DNA of 64,000 bases. Source: Anaerosporobacter mobilis DSM 15930. GTDB lineage: Bacteria; Bacillota; Clostridia; Lachnospirales; Lachnospiraceae. This document shows positions 1 through 8,439 of the stretch, one piece after another (position 1 is the first letter of the stretch; the number at the start of each line of letters is the position of its first letter). A model generated the notes under the pieces. That model was not told where the DNA came from and did not search any database. It saw nothing but the letters and a program-made list of their open reading frames with translations. The DNA lies in NCBI RefSeq assembly GCF_900142955.1, contig NZ_FRCP01000010.1:161371-225370 (forward strand), read 5' to 3'. The translations under genes were made by a program, and so were the position numbers.

Positions 1-303
1 TTATATTTGATTGGAAGGTTCGGAGGAAATGTACTTCTTCCCAAATACTATAAGAGATTTCCGAAACAGGAGATAAAGATTAAGAGGTTAATTGAGAAGA
101 TTGAGAATAGAGGTAATTTATATATATTTATTAGTAAACTACTTCCTGTAGTGAGAACGTTGATATCCTTTCCAGCAGGAATTATTAAGATGAACTTCTT
201 TCAGTTCACTGTTTATTCTGGTCTTGGAATTCTTATATGGAACGGGGTGTTTATTGGAGCCGGATACTTTTTTGGTGAACAGGTCATTGGTATATTAAGT
301 TAA
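1..303 (+). CDS. DedA family membrane protein, C-terminal part
   Basis: The reading frame is open from the first base of the window, so only the C-terminal ~100 residues are present. The segment around residues 40-60, with R-T-L-I-S-F-P-A-G, matches the conserved DedA/SNARE-associated (VTT) core, where a basic residue precedes a re-entrant loop and an amphipathic F-P-A-G stretch. It is followed by a hydrophobic segment near the end. DedA proteins are inner-membrane proteins linked to lipid (undecaprenyl-phosphate or phospholipid) flipping and membrane homeostasis. The next gene, a lipid-type glycosyltransferase, starts 23 bases downstream, consistent with a membrane-lipid operon. Family assignment is good; the exact substrate cannot be told. 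Confidence 0.75.
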   Translation, partial: LYLIGRFGGNVLLPKYYKRFPKQEIKIKRLIEKIENRGNLYIFISKLLPVVRTLISFPAGIIKMNFFQFTVYSGLGILIWNGVFIGAGYFFGEQVIGILS

Positions 304-325
304 GAATAAGGGGGAAGAAAAGAAT

Positions 326-1663
326 ATGAAGATAGCAATTTTTACTAATAATTATGCACCATTTATAGGAGGAGTGCCAATATCAATTGAACGTCTTGCT
401 AAGGGATTAAGAAGGATTGGGCACCAAGTTACAATCTTTGCACCAGACTATGAAGGTCATATGGACAGCAAACAAGATTTAGTAGAAAAAGATATCGTAA
501 GATATAAATCACTAAAAAGAACGATTGGAGATGGAATGATTATTGGTAATTGTTTGGATCCGATTATAGAGAAAGAATTTCGAAAAGGAGATTTTGATGT
601 TATTCATGTACATCATCCATTTTTAATTGGATACACAGCAATCTATCTAGGACATAAGTACAAAGTACCAGTTGTATATACTTACCATACCAGATATGAA
701 GAATATCTTCATCACATCAAGAGTTATAGTAGATTAGTTAACAAGTATGAGGGAGAGAACCATCGTTTATTAAAAACAGCAGAGGAGAAACTGATCCATC
801 TTGGAAAGGATAAGTTTGTACCATTCCATAACCGTGTATTTATGAATCACTGTGATCGAGTTATTGTACCTACCAATAATATGAAAGAGATTTTGGCATC
901 ACAGCAGATTAAGAGCAAGATGAATATTCTACCGACAGGGCTTGACGAAGAGGCATATAGAAACAATGATGAAGAATCCAACAAGATAAGAGAACAGTAT
1001 ATAGGTAATAAGAAATATCTACTCTGTTCGGTAGCTAGACTAGAAAAAGAAAAAAATATTGAATTTATTATTAAAGGAATATCCGAGTTAAAGAAAAGGT
1101 TGGGTAGCACATTTCGTTTGTTGTTAATAGGGGATGGTACGGAAAGAGAAAAGCTTGAGGAAATGGTTTGGGAATTAGATCTAGAAGATGAAATTAGTTT
1201 TCTAGGAACGTTACAACAAGATGAGATAACAAACTATTACAGAGCTTGTAATGCATTCGTATTTGCGTCAAAATCAGAAACACAAGGTATTGTCTTACTA
1301 GAAGCTATGGCAGCAAGCTTGCCTGTTGTTGCTATTAAGGCAAGTGGTGTGGAGGATGTAGTTTGTAATGGTGAGAATGGTTTTATGACAGAAGAGTCAG
1401 TCGCTGAATGGACAGAAAAGATTAATTTGATATTAACTAATCAGCAATTAGGAGAAAGATTACGCTGTCGTGCAAGTGTAACAGCAAGAGACTACAGTAT
1501 GGTTCAAATAGCTAATCAAGCAGCCGCGTATTACAATGACATAATTAACAACAAGGAGGTTACAAGTGAAGTTGGCAAGAAGATTAAGGGAATTACAAGA
1601 GCAAAGTCTCGCAACTCTATCCTATATCTATCTAGAACTAATAGCCAGAACATGCATTATTAG
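326..1663 (+). CDS. GT4 family glycosyltransferase, probable diacylglycerol glycosyltransferase
   Basis: A 445-residue GT-B fold glycosyltransferase. The N-terminal half begins with the G-G-V-P glycine loop (about residues 15-18) typical of GT4 acceptor domains. The C-terminal half carries the E-x7-E donor-binding motif at about E318 and E326, within S-E-T-Q-G-I-V-L-L-E. The closest recognisable group is the 1,2-diacylglycerol 3-glucosyltransferase/glycolipid synthase type of GT4 enzymes, which make membrane glucolipids and teichoic acid anchors. Neighbours agree: a DedA protein upstream and a DUF374 acyltransferase downstream. The last 98 bases overlap the next gene in another frame, and its C-terminal ~30 residues look low-conservation. 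The ribosome binding site is G-rich at 310-314. Exact acceptor lipid is inference. Confidence 0.82.
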   Translation: MKIAIFTNNYAPFIGGVPISIERLAKGLRRIGHQVTIFAPDYEGHMDSKQDLVEKDIVRYKSLKRTIGDGMIIGNCLDPIIEKEFRKGDFDVIHVHHPFLIGYTAIYLGHKYKVPVVYTYHTRYEEYLHHIKSYSRLVNKYEGENHRLLKTAEEKLIHLGKDKFVPFHNRVFMNHCDRVIVPTNNMKEILASQQIKSKMNILPTGLDEEAYRNNDEESNKIREQYIGNKKYLLCSVARLEKEKNIEFIIKGISELKKRLGSTFRLLLIGDGTEREKLEEMVWELDLEDEISFLGTLQQDEITNYYRACNAFVFASKSETQGIVLLEAMAASLPVVAIKASGVEDVVCNGENGFMTEESVAEWTEKINLILTNQQLGERLRCRASVTARDYSMVQIANQAAAYYNDIINNKEVTSEVGKKIKGITRAKSRNSILYLSRTNSQNMHY

Positions 1664-2180
1664 ACTTGATGGAGAAGAGAAAATGGTTGGTGACAAGATA
1701 GCAGGTTATTGGCATGGAGATAGTTATTCAAGTCAATTACTTATGCGCCATATGGGGAGGAGACATAATAAGGTTACGGTTCTTGTAACGGCCGATCGTC
1801 GCGGAGATTATATTGAACGAATGCTAGCTAGTTATCATGGAAATGTGTTACGAGCACATGATGGTTTTGGTATGAAGGAAGTATATAGAGAGATAATCGA
1901 ATATGCGAAGAATGAAGAAGGTACGTTCGCGACTTCGTTAGATGGTCCTTTAGGTCCTTATCATGAACCTAAGAAATTGGTATTCTTTCTGGCAGAAAAA
2001 GCGAAAAAAGAGATGGTATTTTTACAGTTTAACTATAGCCATTGTATATCTATGAAAAATCGATGGGATCAGTACAAGATACCTCTTCCGTTTACGAAGA
2101 TAACAATCAGGGTTAACGATTTAGGAATGATCACAAAGAAGAACTTGAAAGAATATAAAAATCTACTTCAAGAATTTTAA
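1566..2180 (+). CDS. DUF374 family acyltransferase-like protein
   Basis: A 204-residue protein with the DUF374 (lysophospholipid acyltransferase-like) signature: an early W-H-G-D motif in G-Y-W-H-G-D-S at about residues 47-53 and a later D-G-P-L-G-P block near residues 125-130, followed by a helix beginning K-L-V-F-F-L-A-E-K-A. I chose the GTG at 1566 because AAGGAGGT lies at 1553-1560 with ideal spacing, and because the residues before the W-H-G-D motif match the family's N-terminal region. A fallback ATG at 1683 also has a G-rich site but would remove that region. The start lies inside the preceding glycosyltransferase gene. A role in acylating a membrane glycolipid is inferred from context. 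Confidence 0.72.
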   Translation: MKLARRLRELQEQSLATLSYIYLELIARTCIIRLDGEEKMVGDKIAGYWHGDSYSSQLLMRHMGRRHNKVTVLVTADRRGDYIERMLASYHGNVLRAHDGFGMKEVYREIIEYAKNEEGTFATSLDGPLGPYHEPKKLVFFLAEKAKKEMVFLQFNYSHCISMKNRWDQYKIPLPFTKITIRVNDLGMITKKNLKEYKNLLQEF

Positions 2181-2296
2181 ATTAGATGCAGTGCATTGTG
2201 TCTGAAAAATATGTTATGTTACGCTCTTTGTGCTCTCACAATCCTAAAATCATTCGAAATCCGCCCTGCTAGGGCTACTTTCTCATGTATTGAGTT

Positions 2297-2343
2297 CCCA
2301 AGGTCATGTTTTTTCATGTAAGCATGAAATCCATGACCTTGGG
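2297..2343. terminator. hairpin between convergent genes, likely bidirectional terminator
   Basis: Twelve-base perfect arms (2297-2308 and 2332-2343, CCCAAGGTCATG and its complement) enclose a second small stem (TTTCATG/CATGAAA). It sits between the stop of the DUF374 gene and the stop of the oppositely oriented peptidase. The U-run is weak on both strands, so termination efficiency is uncertain. Confidence 0.6.
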
Positions 2344-2357
2344 TTTCTAGTATCATA

Positions 2358-4346
2358 TTATTTTTTTAGGTATTTATCCATCCACTTTGTAATTTCTTTT
2401 AATCGGCGTTCTCTATGAAGTGGTTTTCCAGAACGACTTAATTCATGGTTTTCACCCTTGAAGTAACAGAGTCTTGCATCAATACCGCGGTCCATGAGAG
2501 CGGTATACATCTGCATACCTTCAGACATTGGGCAGCGGTAGTCCTCATTAGAGTGGACGAATAGTGTCGGCGTAGTTACTTGATTTGCATATCGAAGAGG
2601 AGAGTGCCACCATAATTTCTCTTGTGTTTCATAGATGTTAGAGGCATTCTGATCTTCTGCAAAATAATATCCGATATCAGACGTTCCATAGAAGGAAATC
2701 CAGTTTGAAATCGAACGCTGAGAAGCGGCGCATGCAAAACGATTCGTATGTCCGATAATCCAGTTTGTCATAAATCCACCATAGGAACCGCCGGTAACAC
2801 CAATGCGGCTTGGATTAATCTGCGGATATCTCTCTAATACCGCATCGGTGAAATCCATGATATTCTGGTAATCAACAGTACCGTATTTACCTCGAATATC
2901 TGCAAAATCACGACCACGGCCATCAGAACCCTTTGGATTACAGAAGAATACAAAGTATCCTTCGTTCGCCCAGTATTGCATCTCATGATAGAATACCTCT
3001 CCATAAACTGTCTTTGGGCCACCGTGTATATCAAGTATTGCAGGGTAAGTTTTACTAGGATCATATCCATATGGTTGTAGAACCCAACCATCGATGTCAA
3101 GGTCACCAGATGTGATTGTGATTTTCTCTGGTGTTGCAACGTATACATCAGATAACACGTCAGAATTAAAAGTACTAACTTGTGTAAGAGCTTCACCACT
3201 TAGGTTGCAAGTATAACATTCTTGTAGTTTATTATCATACATACCGATGCAGATAATGGTATCGCCTGCGATTGTAAAACCATCTACAGAACCTTCTTTG
3301 GTAAGAATAGGCGTAACCACACCGTCCTTCGTTAGGGAATAGATGTGAGAAGCATTTCTTCTAGTAGTAACAAAATATAGTACGTTATTATACATCTTCA
3401 TGGAAGAGGAACTACCGTAGCGGCAATCACTTCCAACGGATGAATGTGTGCTTTCTTCATTCTCTGTCAGAAACGTCATCTCAAGGGTTTGCTTATTAAT
3501 TAGATAAAAGTCAGTATTCTCATTGACACCATAGCGATCACCTTTGGAAGCGAAGAGCACAATACTATCATCAAATGCTTCTATATGATTGATAGAATAC
3601 TCCGTTCCTTCATATAGAGGAGTTGTTTCTTTTGTTACTATGTTATAACGGTAGAGGCAATCATATACTTCACGTTTTTTGGTATAGTTAGCACCAGTGT
3701 AATAAATCATGTTACCATCTATAATTGCCTGGGATACATCAAGAGTAGGTGAGGTAATGGCTTTGCATCTGTTTGTCTCAGCATTATATAGGAATAGTCT
3801 GGTACGGGTTTTATTAATAAACCCGCCGCCATTAAACCAGAATGGAAGTTCATCTAATACCTCGTAATCCACTTCTTTTTCTCTTGACTTTGCGACCGCT
3901 TCTTTATCCTCTTTACTCAAAAGGTAGTAATCTGGATATGTACAATCAATAGATCCTGTTACAAGATATAGATCTTTTTTTATTAATTGTAGTTTTTGGG
4001 CTGAAAACGGTAATTCGAAGGATTTCTTAGCTTCTCCACCGTGAATATTAATTTCATAGATCGGTGTGAATTCTTCCATAGCAGCAACACGTTTCTTGTC
4101 TGCTTCGCTTCTTACGGAAGGAAAAAGAATGGTTTCATCATCTTTCCAGATAAAAGAGCGCTCTTTCTCTAACGCGGTTAATTGGAGAAAGCCACCTTGC
4201 TCTTTTACCCATATATTACTGTTATAACAATTGTCTTCTGGATTACAAGTAGAGACTGTAATAGCAGTAGCTTTTTCACCTGGTGAGCTTGCTATTCCAG
4301 ATAAAAATCGGTATTTAAAAAAATCATTTCTTTGTAATTGTTTCAT
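2358..4346 (-). CDS. S9 family prolyl oligopeptidase / acylaminoacyl-peptidase
   Basis: A 662-residue cytoplasmic serine peptidase with no signal peptide. The N-terminal ~400 residues form the beta-propeller (WD40-like PD40 repeats) that gates access. The C-terminal alpha/beta hydrolase domain holds the catalytic triad: nucleophile Ser at about 521 in G-G-S-Y-G-G, Asp at about 602 in N-E-D-Y-R-C-P, and His at about 634 in E-N-H-E-L-S. Length and motif order fit acylaminoacyl-peptidases (S9C), which cleave short peptides or release N-blocked amino acids. The gene is monocistronic and convergent with the lipid genes. Substrate is unknown from sequence alone. Confidence 0.9.
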   Translation of the reverse strand: MKQLQRNDFFKYRFLSGIASSPGEKATAITVSTCNPEDNCYNSNIWVKEQGGFLQLTALEKERSFIWKDDETILFPSVRSEADKKRVAAMEEFTPIYEINIHGGEAKKSFELPFSAQKLQLIKKDLYLVTGSIDCTYPDYYLLSKEDKEAVAKSREKEVDYEVLDELPFWFNGGGFINKTRTRLFLYNAETNRCKAITSPTLDVSQAIIDGNMIYYTGANYTKKREVYDCLYRYNIVTKETTPLYEGTEYSINHIEAFDDSIVLFASKGDRYGVNENTDFYLINKQTLEMTFLTENEESTHSSVGSDCRYGSSSSMKMYNNVLYFVTTRRNASHIYSLTKDGVVTPILTKEGSVDGFTIAGDTIICIGMYDNKLQECYTCNLSGEALTQVSTFNSDVLSDVYVATPEKITITSGDLDIDGWVLQPYGYDPSKTYPAILDIHGGPKTVYGEVFYHEMQYWANEGYFVFFCNPKGSDGRGRDFADIRGKYGTVDYQNIMDFTDAVLERYPQINPSRIGVTGGSYGGFMTNWIIGHTNRFACAASQRSISNWISFYGTSDIGYYFAEDQNASNIYETQEKLWWHSPLRYANQVTTPTLFVHSNEDYRCPMSEGMQMYTALMDRGIDARLCYFKGENHELSRSGKPLHRERRLKEITKWMDKYLKK

Positions 4347-4824
4347 AGAAATATCATCCTTTCTTGTAGTGGTAGGTTGATGCAGATGCCACCCTACCTC
4401 GATGGTAATTGCGATTGTAATTAATATGAGTTTATTATAATGTAAACTTCATAAAATAACCATGAGGGATATTACTATATTTTTGTGTATTCTTATAGTT
4501 GATGTGCTACTTTGGACAACTAATAAGCTTGTTATCAAAGCGATAGTAGTCATATTTTTGATTATCTTGTCCAATAATAATTTCTAATTTCTTCAATTGT
4601 AATTTATATCAAAACATGGTAAGCTAGTGAAAGCTACTAATAACGTGAGAATTATACAAAAGATGCTATTTGAGATATTACATATAAGGGCATGTTATTT
4701 AGAGCATAATTGCGCTTAGTTATCATATGTTTAGATAGGAATTAAGCAAAATTATAACTATTCTGGAACCTTACTAAAGAACGGGATACCTGAATAGTTA
4801 TCGAATCATATAAGAAAGGTTGTG
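4347..4824. other. intergenic region between divergent peptidase and polyamine cluster
   Basis: About 480 AT-rich bases without a credible gene. It must hold the promoters for the peptidase (minus strand) and the polyamine cluster (plus strand), but I see no convincing -35/-10 pair. The only clear structure is an inverted repeat at 4755-4800 (listed separately), inside the probable 5' leader of speD. Confidence 0.6.
4755..4800 (+). promoter_or_regulatory. inverted repeat in probable speD leader
   Basis: TAACTATTC (4755-4763) and GAATAGTTA (4792-4800) are perfect 9-base complements around a 28-base loop. The element ends about 24 bases before the speD start. In RNA it would form a hairpin directly before the ribosome binding site, so an effect on speD translation is possible. 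This is inference. Confidence 0.4.
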
Positions 4825-5637
4825 ATGTTAGGGTTGGAAAAAAAGCTGACACTGTATGGCTTTAACAACCTCACAAAAACACTTAGCTTCAACATCTATG
4901 ATGTTTGCTATGCAAAAAGTGAGCGAGAGCAAAAAGATTATATCAGATATATTGACGAGCAATATAACTCGGACAGATTGACGAAGATATTATGTGAGGT
5001 AACCAATATGATTGGTGCACATATACTTAATATCTCTAAGCAGGATTATGAACCACAAGGAGCGAGTGTAAATATACTTATTGCAGAAGATTCACTCGCA
5101 ACGGAGAACATTGATGAATCCTGTAATTTAGGCAAATATGTAACGGAAAAACGTGACATGGTACATGCTCATCTTGATAAGAGTCATGTAACGGTACATA
5201 CCTTTCCTGAATATCATCCGGATAATGCAATTTCCACTTTTCGTGTAGATATTGATGTATCTACGTGTGGTGAAGTATCGCCACTAAACGCTTTAGATTA
5301 CCTGATTTCAAGCTTTGACTCGGATATCATAACCATTGATTACCGAGTACGTGGTTTTACGCGCGATGTTGAAGGTAAGAAGTTTTTTATTGACCATGAT
5401 ATTACTTCAATACAAAACTACATTGATGAGAAGACGCTTGGGCGTTATGATGCCATCGATGTGAATGTATATCAGTCTAATATTTTTCATACAAAGATGC
5501 TAATTAAAGAGATTGAATTGCAGAACTATCTATTCAATCAAGATGCTTATGAACTTCCACCAAAACAAAGACTTGCCATATCTGACAGTCTACGTAAGGA
5601 AATGATTGAGATTTTTAGCGGTATGAATATCTACTAG
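4825..5637 (+). CDS. speD: S-adenosylmethionine decarboxylase proenzyme (long bacterial type)
   Basis: A 270-residue protein matching the E. coli-type AdoMet decarboxylase, which makes decarboxylated SAM, the aminopropyl donor for spermidine. The self-processing site is visible as L-D-K-S-H-V-T-V-H-T-F-P-E: the Ser at about residue 120 becomes the pyruvoyl cofactor after chain cleavage. The N-terminal G-F-N-N-L-T-K-T-L-S-F-N-I-Y-D block and the Y-C-A-K-like region also fit. ATG 4825 is preferred over the GTG three bases earlier because AAAGG at 4815-4819 is better placed for it. The next gene follows after nine bases with its ribosome binding site touching the stop codon, indicating co-translation with the decarboxylase. 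Confidence 0.95.
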   Translation: MLGLEKKLTLYGFNNLTKTLSFNIYDVCYAKSEREQKDYIRYIDEQYNSDRLTKILCEVTNMIGAHILNISKQDYEPQGASVNILIAEDSLATENIDESCNLGKYVTEKRDMVHAHLDKSHVTVHTFPEYHPDNAISTFRVDIDVSTCGEVSPLNALDYLISSFDSDIITIDYRVRGFTRDVEGKKFFIDHDITSIQNYIDEKTLGRYDAIDVNVYQSNIFHTKMLIKEIELQNYLFNQDAYELPPKQRLAISDSLRKEMIEIFSGMNIY

Positions 5638-5646
5638 GAGGAAATC

Positions 5647-7101
5647 ATGGAAAGACTATCACAAGAACGTATGCCTTTATATGAGGCTCTAAAACAACAT
5701 GATTCCAAAAGGATTGCCCATTTTGACGTACCTGGACATAAGGGGGGACGAGGAAACAAGGAGTTAAAACATTTCCTTGGAGAGACTTGTCTTCGCCTTG
5801 ATGTCAATTCAATGAAACCGCTTGATAATCTGTGCCATCCGGTATCGGTTATAAAGGAAGCACAAGAATTAGCAGCGGAAGCATTTGGTGCAGATGAGGC
5901 ATTCTTTATCGTGAACGGAACAACGGCTGCAGTGCAAGCGATGGTTATGTCCACTTGTAAGGCAGGCGACAAGATTATTATGCCTAGGAACGTACATCGT
6001 AGTGCGATTAACGCATTAGTTGTATGTGGAGCATTACCAATCTACATTAATCCAGGTATTAACAAGGAACTTGGAATACCTCTTGGTATGTCGGTGAAGG
6101 ACGTAGAAGAGGCTATTAATAGTAACCCAGAGGCGAAAGCAATTCTAGTTAACAATCCAACCTATTATGGCATCTGTTCTGATCTTGGGCAAATTGTTGC
6201 CTTGGCGCATGAACATAATATGCTTGTATTAGTTGATGAAGCCCATGGAACACATTTTTACTTTGGTGAAGACATGCCAGTTTCGGCTATGGCAGCAGGT
6301 GCTGACATGGCTGCTGTTAGTATGCATAAAACAGGGGGTTCTCTTACGCAGAGCTCTATTTTATTATGCAATAAGAGCATGAATGCTGATTATGTAAGAC
6401 AAGTTATTAATCTTACGCAGACTACAAGCGGTTCTTATCTTTTGATGTCTTCTCTTGATATAGCAAGGAAGAACCTTAGTATGAACGGCAAGGAGATGTT
6501 TCGTAAGACCGTAGAGTTTGCACAATATGCTAGAGACGAGATTAATAAATTAGGTGGATATTATGCATTCGCCGAGGAACTTGCTGACGGGGATGCAGTA
6601 TATGCTTTTGATAAAACGAAATTGTCCATTCATACAAGAGCGGTTGGACTTGCTGGTATCGAAGTGTATGATTTACTTCGTGACGAATACGATATTCAAA
6701 TTGAATTCGGAGATATTGGAAACATCCTAGCAATAGTTTCAGCGGGAGATCGTAATCTAGAAATAGAACGATTGATTTCTGCTTTATCTGAGATTAAGAG
6801 ACTATATGAAAAGGATAAAACGGGTCTATTTGACCATGAATATATTAACCCAGATGTGGTTATGGCTCCACAACAAGCATTCTATGGAGAGAAACACTCT
6901 GTTCCAATCATAGAAAGTGCTGGTGAAATCTGTGGAGAGTTTGTAATGTGTTATCCACCGGGAATCCCAATCTTAGCACCAGGCGAAAGAATTACAGAAG
7001 ATATCGTGAATTATATCCTGTATGCGAAGGAAAAAGGTTGTTTTATGACGGGTACACAAGATATGAAGATTGAGAATATAAACGTAGTTACAAAAAGTTA
7101 G
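5647..7101 (+). CDS. Orn/Lys/Arg decarboxylase (PLP fold type I), probably arginine decarboxylase
   Basis: A 484-residue PLP enzyme of the Orn/Lys/Arg decarboxylase family, Bacillus SpeA/YaaO length class and without the N-terminal wing domain of the inducible enterobacterial forms. The PLP-binding lysine is about K228 in S-M-H-K-T-G-G-S-L-T-Q, preceded by D-E-A-H-G-T at about 197-202, which contacts the cofactor. The first residues P-G-H-K-G-G-R-G also fit the family. It supplies agmatine, putrescine or cadaverine for the aminopropyltransferase downstream. Neither agmatinase nor agmatine deiminase is present in the window, so which amino acid is used cannot be decided here. The ribosome binding site begins at the speD stop codon (translational coupling). 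Confidence 0.9.
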   Translation: MERLSQERMPLYEALKQHDSKRIAHFDVPGHKGGRGNKELKHFLGETCLRLDVNSMKPLDNLCHPVSVIKEAQELAAEAFGADEAFFIVNGTTAAVQAMVMSTCKAGDKIIMPRNVHRSAINALVVCGALPIYINPGINKELGIPLGMSVKDVEEAINSNPEAKAILVNNPTYYGICSDLGQIVALAHEHNMLVLVDEAHGTHFYFGEDMPVSAMAAGADMAAVSMHKTGGSLTQSSILLCNKSMNADYVRQVINLTQTTSGSYLLMSSLDIARKNLSMNGKEMFRKTVEFAQYARDEINKLGGYYAFAEELADGDAVYAFDKTKLSIHTRAVGLAGIEVYDLLRDEYDIQIEFGDIGNILAIVSAGDRNLEIERLISALSEIKRLYEKDKTGLFDHEYINPDVVMAPQQAFYGEKHSVPIIESAGEICGEFVMCYPPGIPILAPGERITEDIVNYILYAKEKGCFMTGTQDMKIENINVVTKS

Positions 7102-7147
7102 GAACTGATAGTAAGGAAGGCAATTCGATTTGATAAGCTGACCTATG

Positions 7148-7188
7148 TAATTGCGAAATTCTCAGTATCCTCAAAGAATTTCGCAATT
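7148..7188 (+). promoter_or_regulatory. perfect 15 bp hairpin before speE
   Basis: Bases 7148-7162 and 7174-7188 are perfect 15-base complements (arms contain TTGCGAAATTC) around a ~11-base loop. It occupies the 111-base gap between the decarboxylase gene and speE and ends 25 bases before the speE start. There is no U-run, so a classic terminator is unlikely; mRNA processing, stabilisation, or an operator are possible. Confidence 0.55.
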
Positions 7189-7212
7189 ATTAATTGTGAA
7201 TAAGAGGAAGGA

Positions 7213-8076
7213 ATGACGTTAATGGAACTATGGTTTACAGAGGAACATACAAAGAATGTCCGATTCTCCATTAAGGTAGATAAGCAGCTTGTTAGTAGAC
7301 AAGGAGACTTTCAAAGAATCGATGTATTCGAAACAAAGGAATTCGGTAAAGTACTAACATTAGATGGGTTTCTTATGGTTACGGAGAAAGATGAATTCAT
7401 CTATCATGAGATGATTACACATGTACCAATGGCAGTAAATCCAGATATTAAGAAGGTATTAGTAATTGGTGCAGGAGATGGTGGAACCATACGTGAATTA
7501 ACCAGATATGAGAAGGTAGAACGTATCGATATGGTTGAGATTGATAGAGAAGTAGTTGCCGTATGTAAAGAATATCTGCCACAAACTGCATGTAAATTAG
7601 AGGATGAGAGAGTTCACATTCATTATGAAGATGGCTTGAAGTTCGTAAGAAAGCCAGTGAATGAATATGATTTAATCATTGTAGATTCTACAGATCCTTT
7701 TGGACCGGGAGAAGGTCTCTTTACAAAGGAATTCTACGGAAATTGCTTTAAAGCTCTAACAGAGAGAGGAATTTTAATCAATCAACATGAAAGTCCTTAT
7801 TATGAGAATGATTTGAAAGCAATGCAGCGTGCGCATAAGCATATCAAATCTGCATTCCCTATAAGTACGGTTTATCAGATGCATATACCAACGTATCCAT
7901 CGGGCCATTGGCTATTCGGTTTTGCTTCAAAAGGGTTATCGCCAACTAAGGACCTGAATGCTGAGAAGTGGAATGGGTTAGGTCTTAAGACAAAGTATTA
8001 TAATACTAATTTACATCTTGGTGCATTCGCATTACCAAACTATGTGATGGAATTACTTGAGGAAAGTAGTTTATGA
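7213..8076 (+). CDS. speE: spermidine synthase (polyamine aminopropyltransferase)
   Basis: A 287-residue aminopropyltransferase. The Rossmann-fold SAM/dcSAM pocket is seen as V-I-G-A-G-D-G-G-T-I-R-E at about residues 84-95, followed by the D-M-V-E-I-D block. The catalytic/gate region is I-I-V-D-S-T-D-P-F-G-P-G-E-G-L-F (about 155-170). The Y-H-E-M-I-T-H segment before the pocket is also conserved. It transfers the aminopropyl group from decarboxylated SAM (from SpeD) to putrescine. ATG 7213 is used; ATG 7222 (protein starting M-E-L-W-F) is an equally credible start, since the AGGAAGG at 7205-7211 lies very close to the first one. The stop overlaps the next start. Confidence 0.95.
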   Translation: MTLMELWFTEEHTKNVRFSIKVDKQLVSRQGDFQRIDVFETKEFGKVLTLDGFLMVTEKDEFIYHEMITHVPMAVNPDIKKVLVIGAGDGGTIRELTRYEKVERIDMVEIDREVVAVCKEYLPQTACKLEDERVHIHYEDGLKFVRKPVNEYDLIIVDSTDPFGPGEGLFTKEFYGNCFKALTERGILINQHESPYYENDLKAMQRAHKHIKSAFPISTVYQMHIPTYPSGHWLFGFASKGLSPTKDLNAEKWNGLGLKTKYYNTNLHLGAFALPNYVMELLEESSL

Positions 8077-8321
8077 GTAAAGTAAAGATTTCTGTAACTG
8101 AAAGCAGGTGTAGAGGTGGATACCTGAAGAAAGGGGATATATTTATCGTGGATGATTTGTGTCCTCCAATTTGTCATGAATTATGGAACAATATATATCC
8201 ATCGTTATATGCGCTTAAGAATGGTGCAACACTTGATTATGGGACAGAGCGTAGAAGAATGTTTGAAGCAAAATGCCCAGATGAAGGAAGAGTTTGTATT
8301 CACTGTGAGGTAATTGAATAG
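8073..8321 (+). CDS. TIGR04076 family small protein
   Basis: An 82-residue protein whose pattern fits the TIGR04076 family: a short beta-rich start, a central L-C-P-P-I-C-H-E-L-W-N-N-I-Y-P-S-L-Y-A-L-K-N-G-A block, and a C-terminal C-P-D-E-G-R-V-C motif. Function of the family is unknown. Five cysteines in 82 residues suggest metal or redox chemistry, but this is inference. The ATG overlaps the speE stop (ATGA at 8073-8076), so the two are translationally coupled, which ties the protein to polyamine synthesis or its control. Confidence 0.75.
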   Translation: MSKVKISVTESRCRGGYLKKGDIFIVDDLCPPICHELWNNIYPSLYALKNGATLDYGTERRRMFEAKCPDEGRVCIHCEVIE

Positions 8322-8396
8322 ATACGGGATTCAGATAGCTTTATATGAATGTAGTAATCTACTCTAAAATGTGCAAAGTTTAAATATGTAAAAGAA

Positions 8397-8430
8397 AAAT
8401 AATAACAATAAATAATAACAATAAATAATA
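8397..8430. repeat. 13-base tandem repeat, 2.6 copies
   Basis: The unit AAATAATAACAAT is repeated at 8397-8409 and 8410-8422, with a partial third copy to 8430. It lies in the leader of the carboxynorspermidine synthase gene, just before its Shine-Dalgarno sequence, and would form an unstructured A-rich stretch in RNA. Confidence 0.85.
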
Positions 8431-8439
8431 CCATTAGAA

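Noticed and set aside
8397..8430. Tandem repeat considered as a CRISPR or satellite
   Set aside because: Only 2.6 copies of a 13-base unit with no spacers. It is a simple A-rich tandem repeat in a leader.
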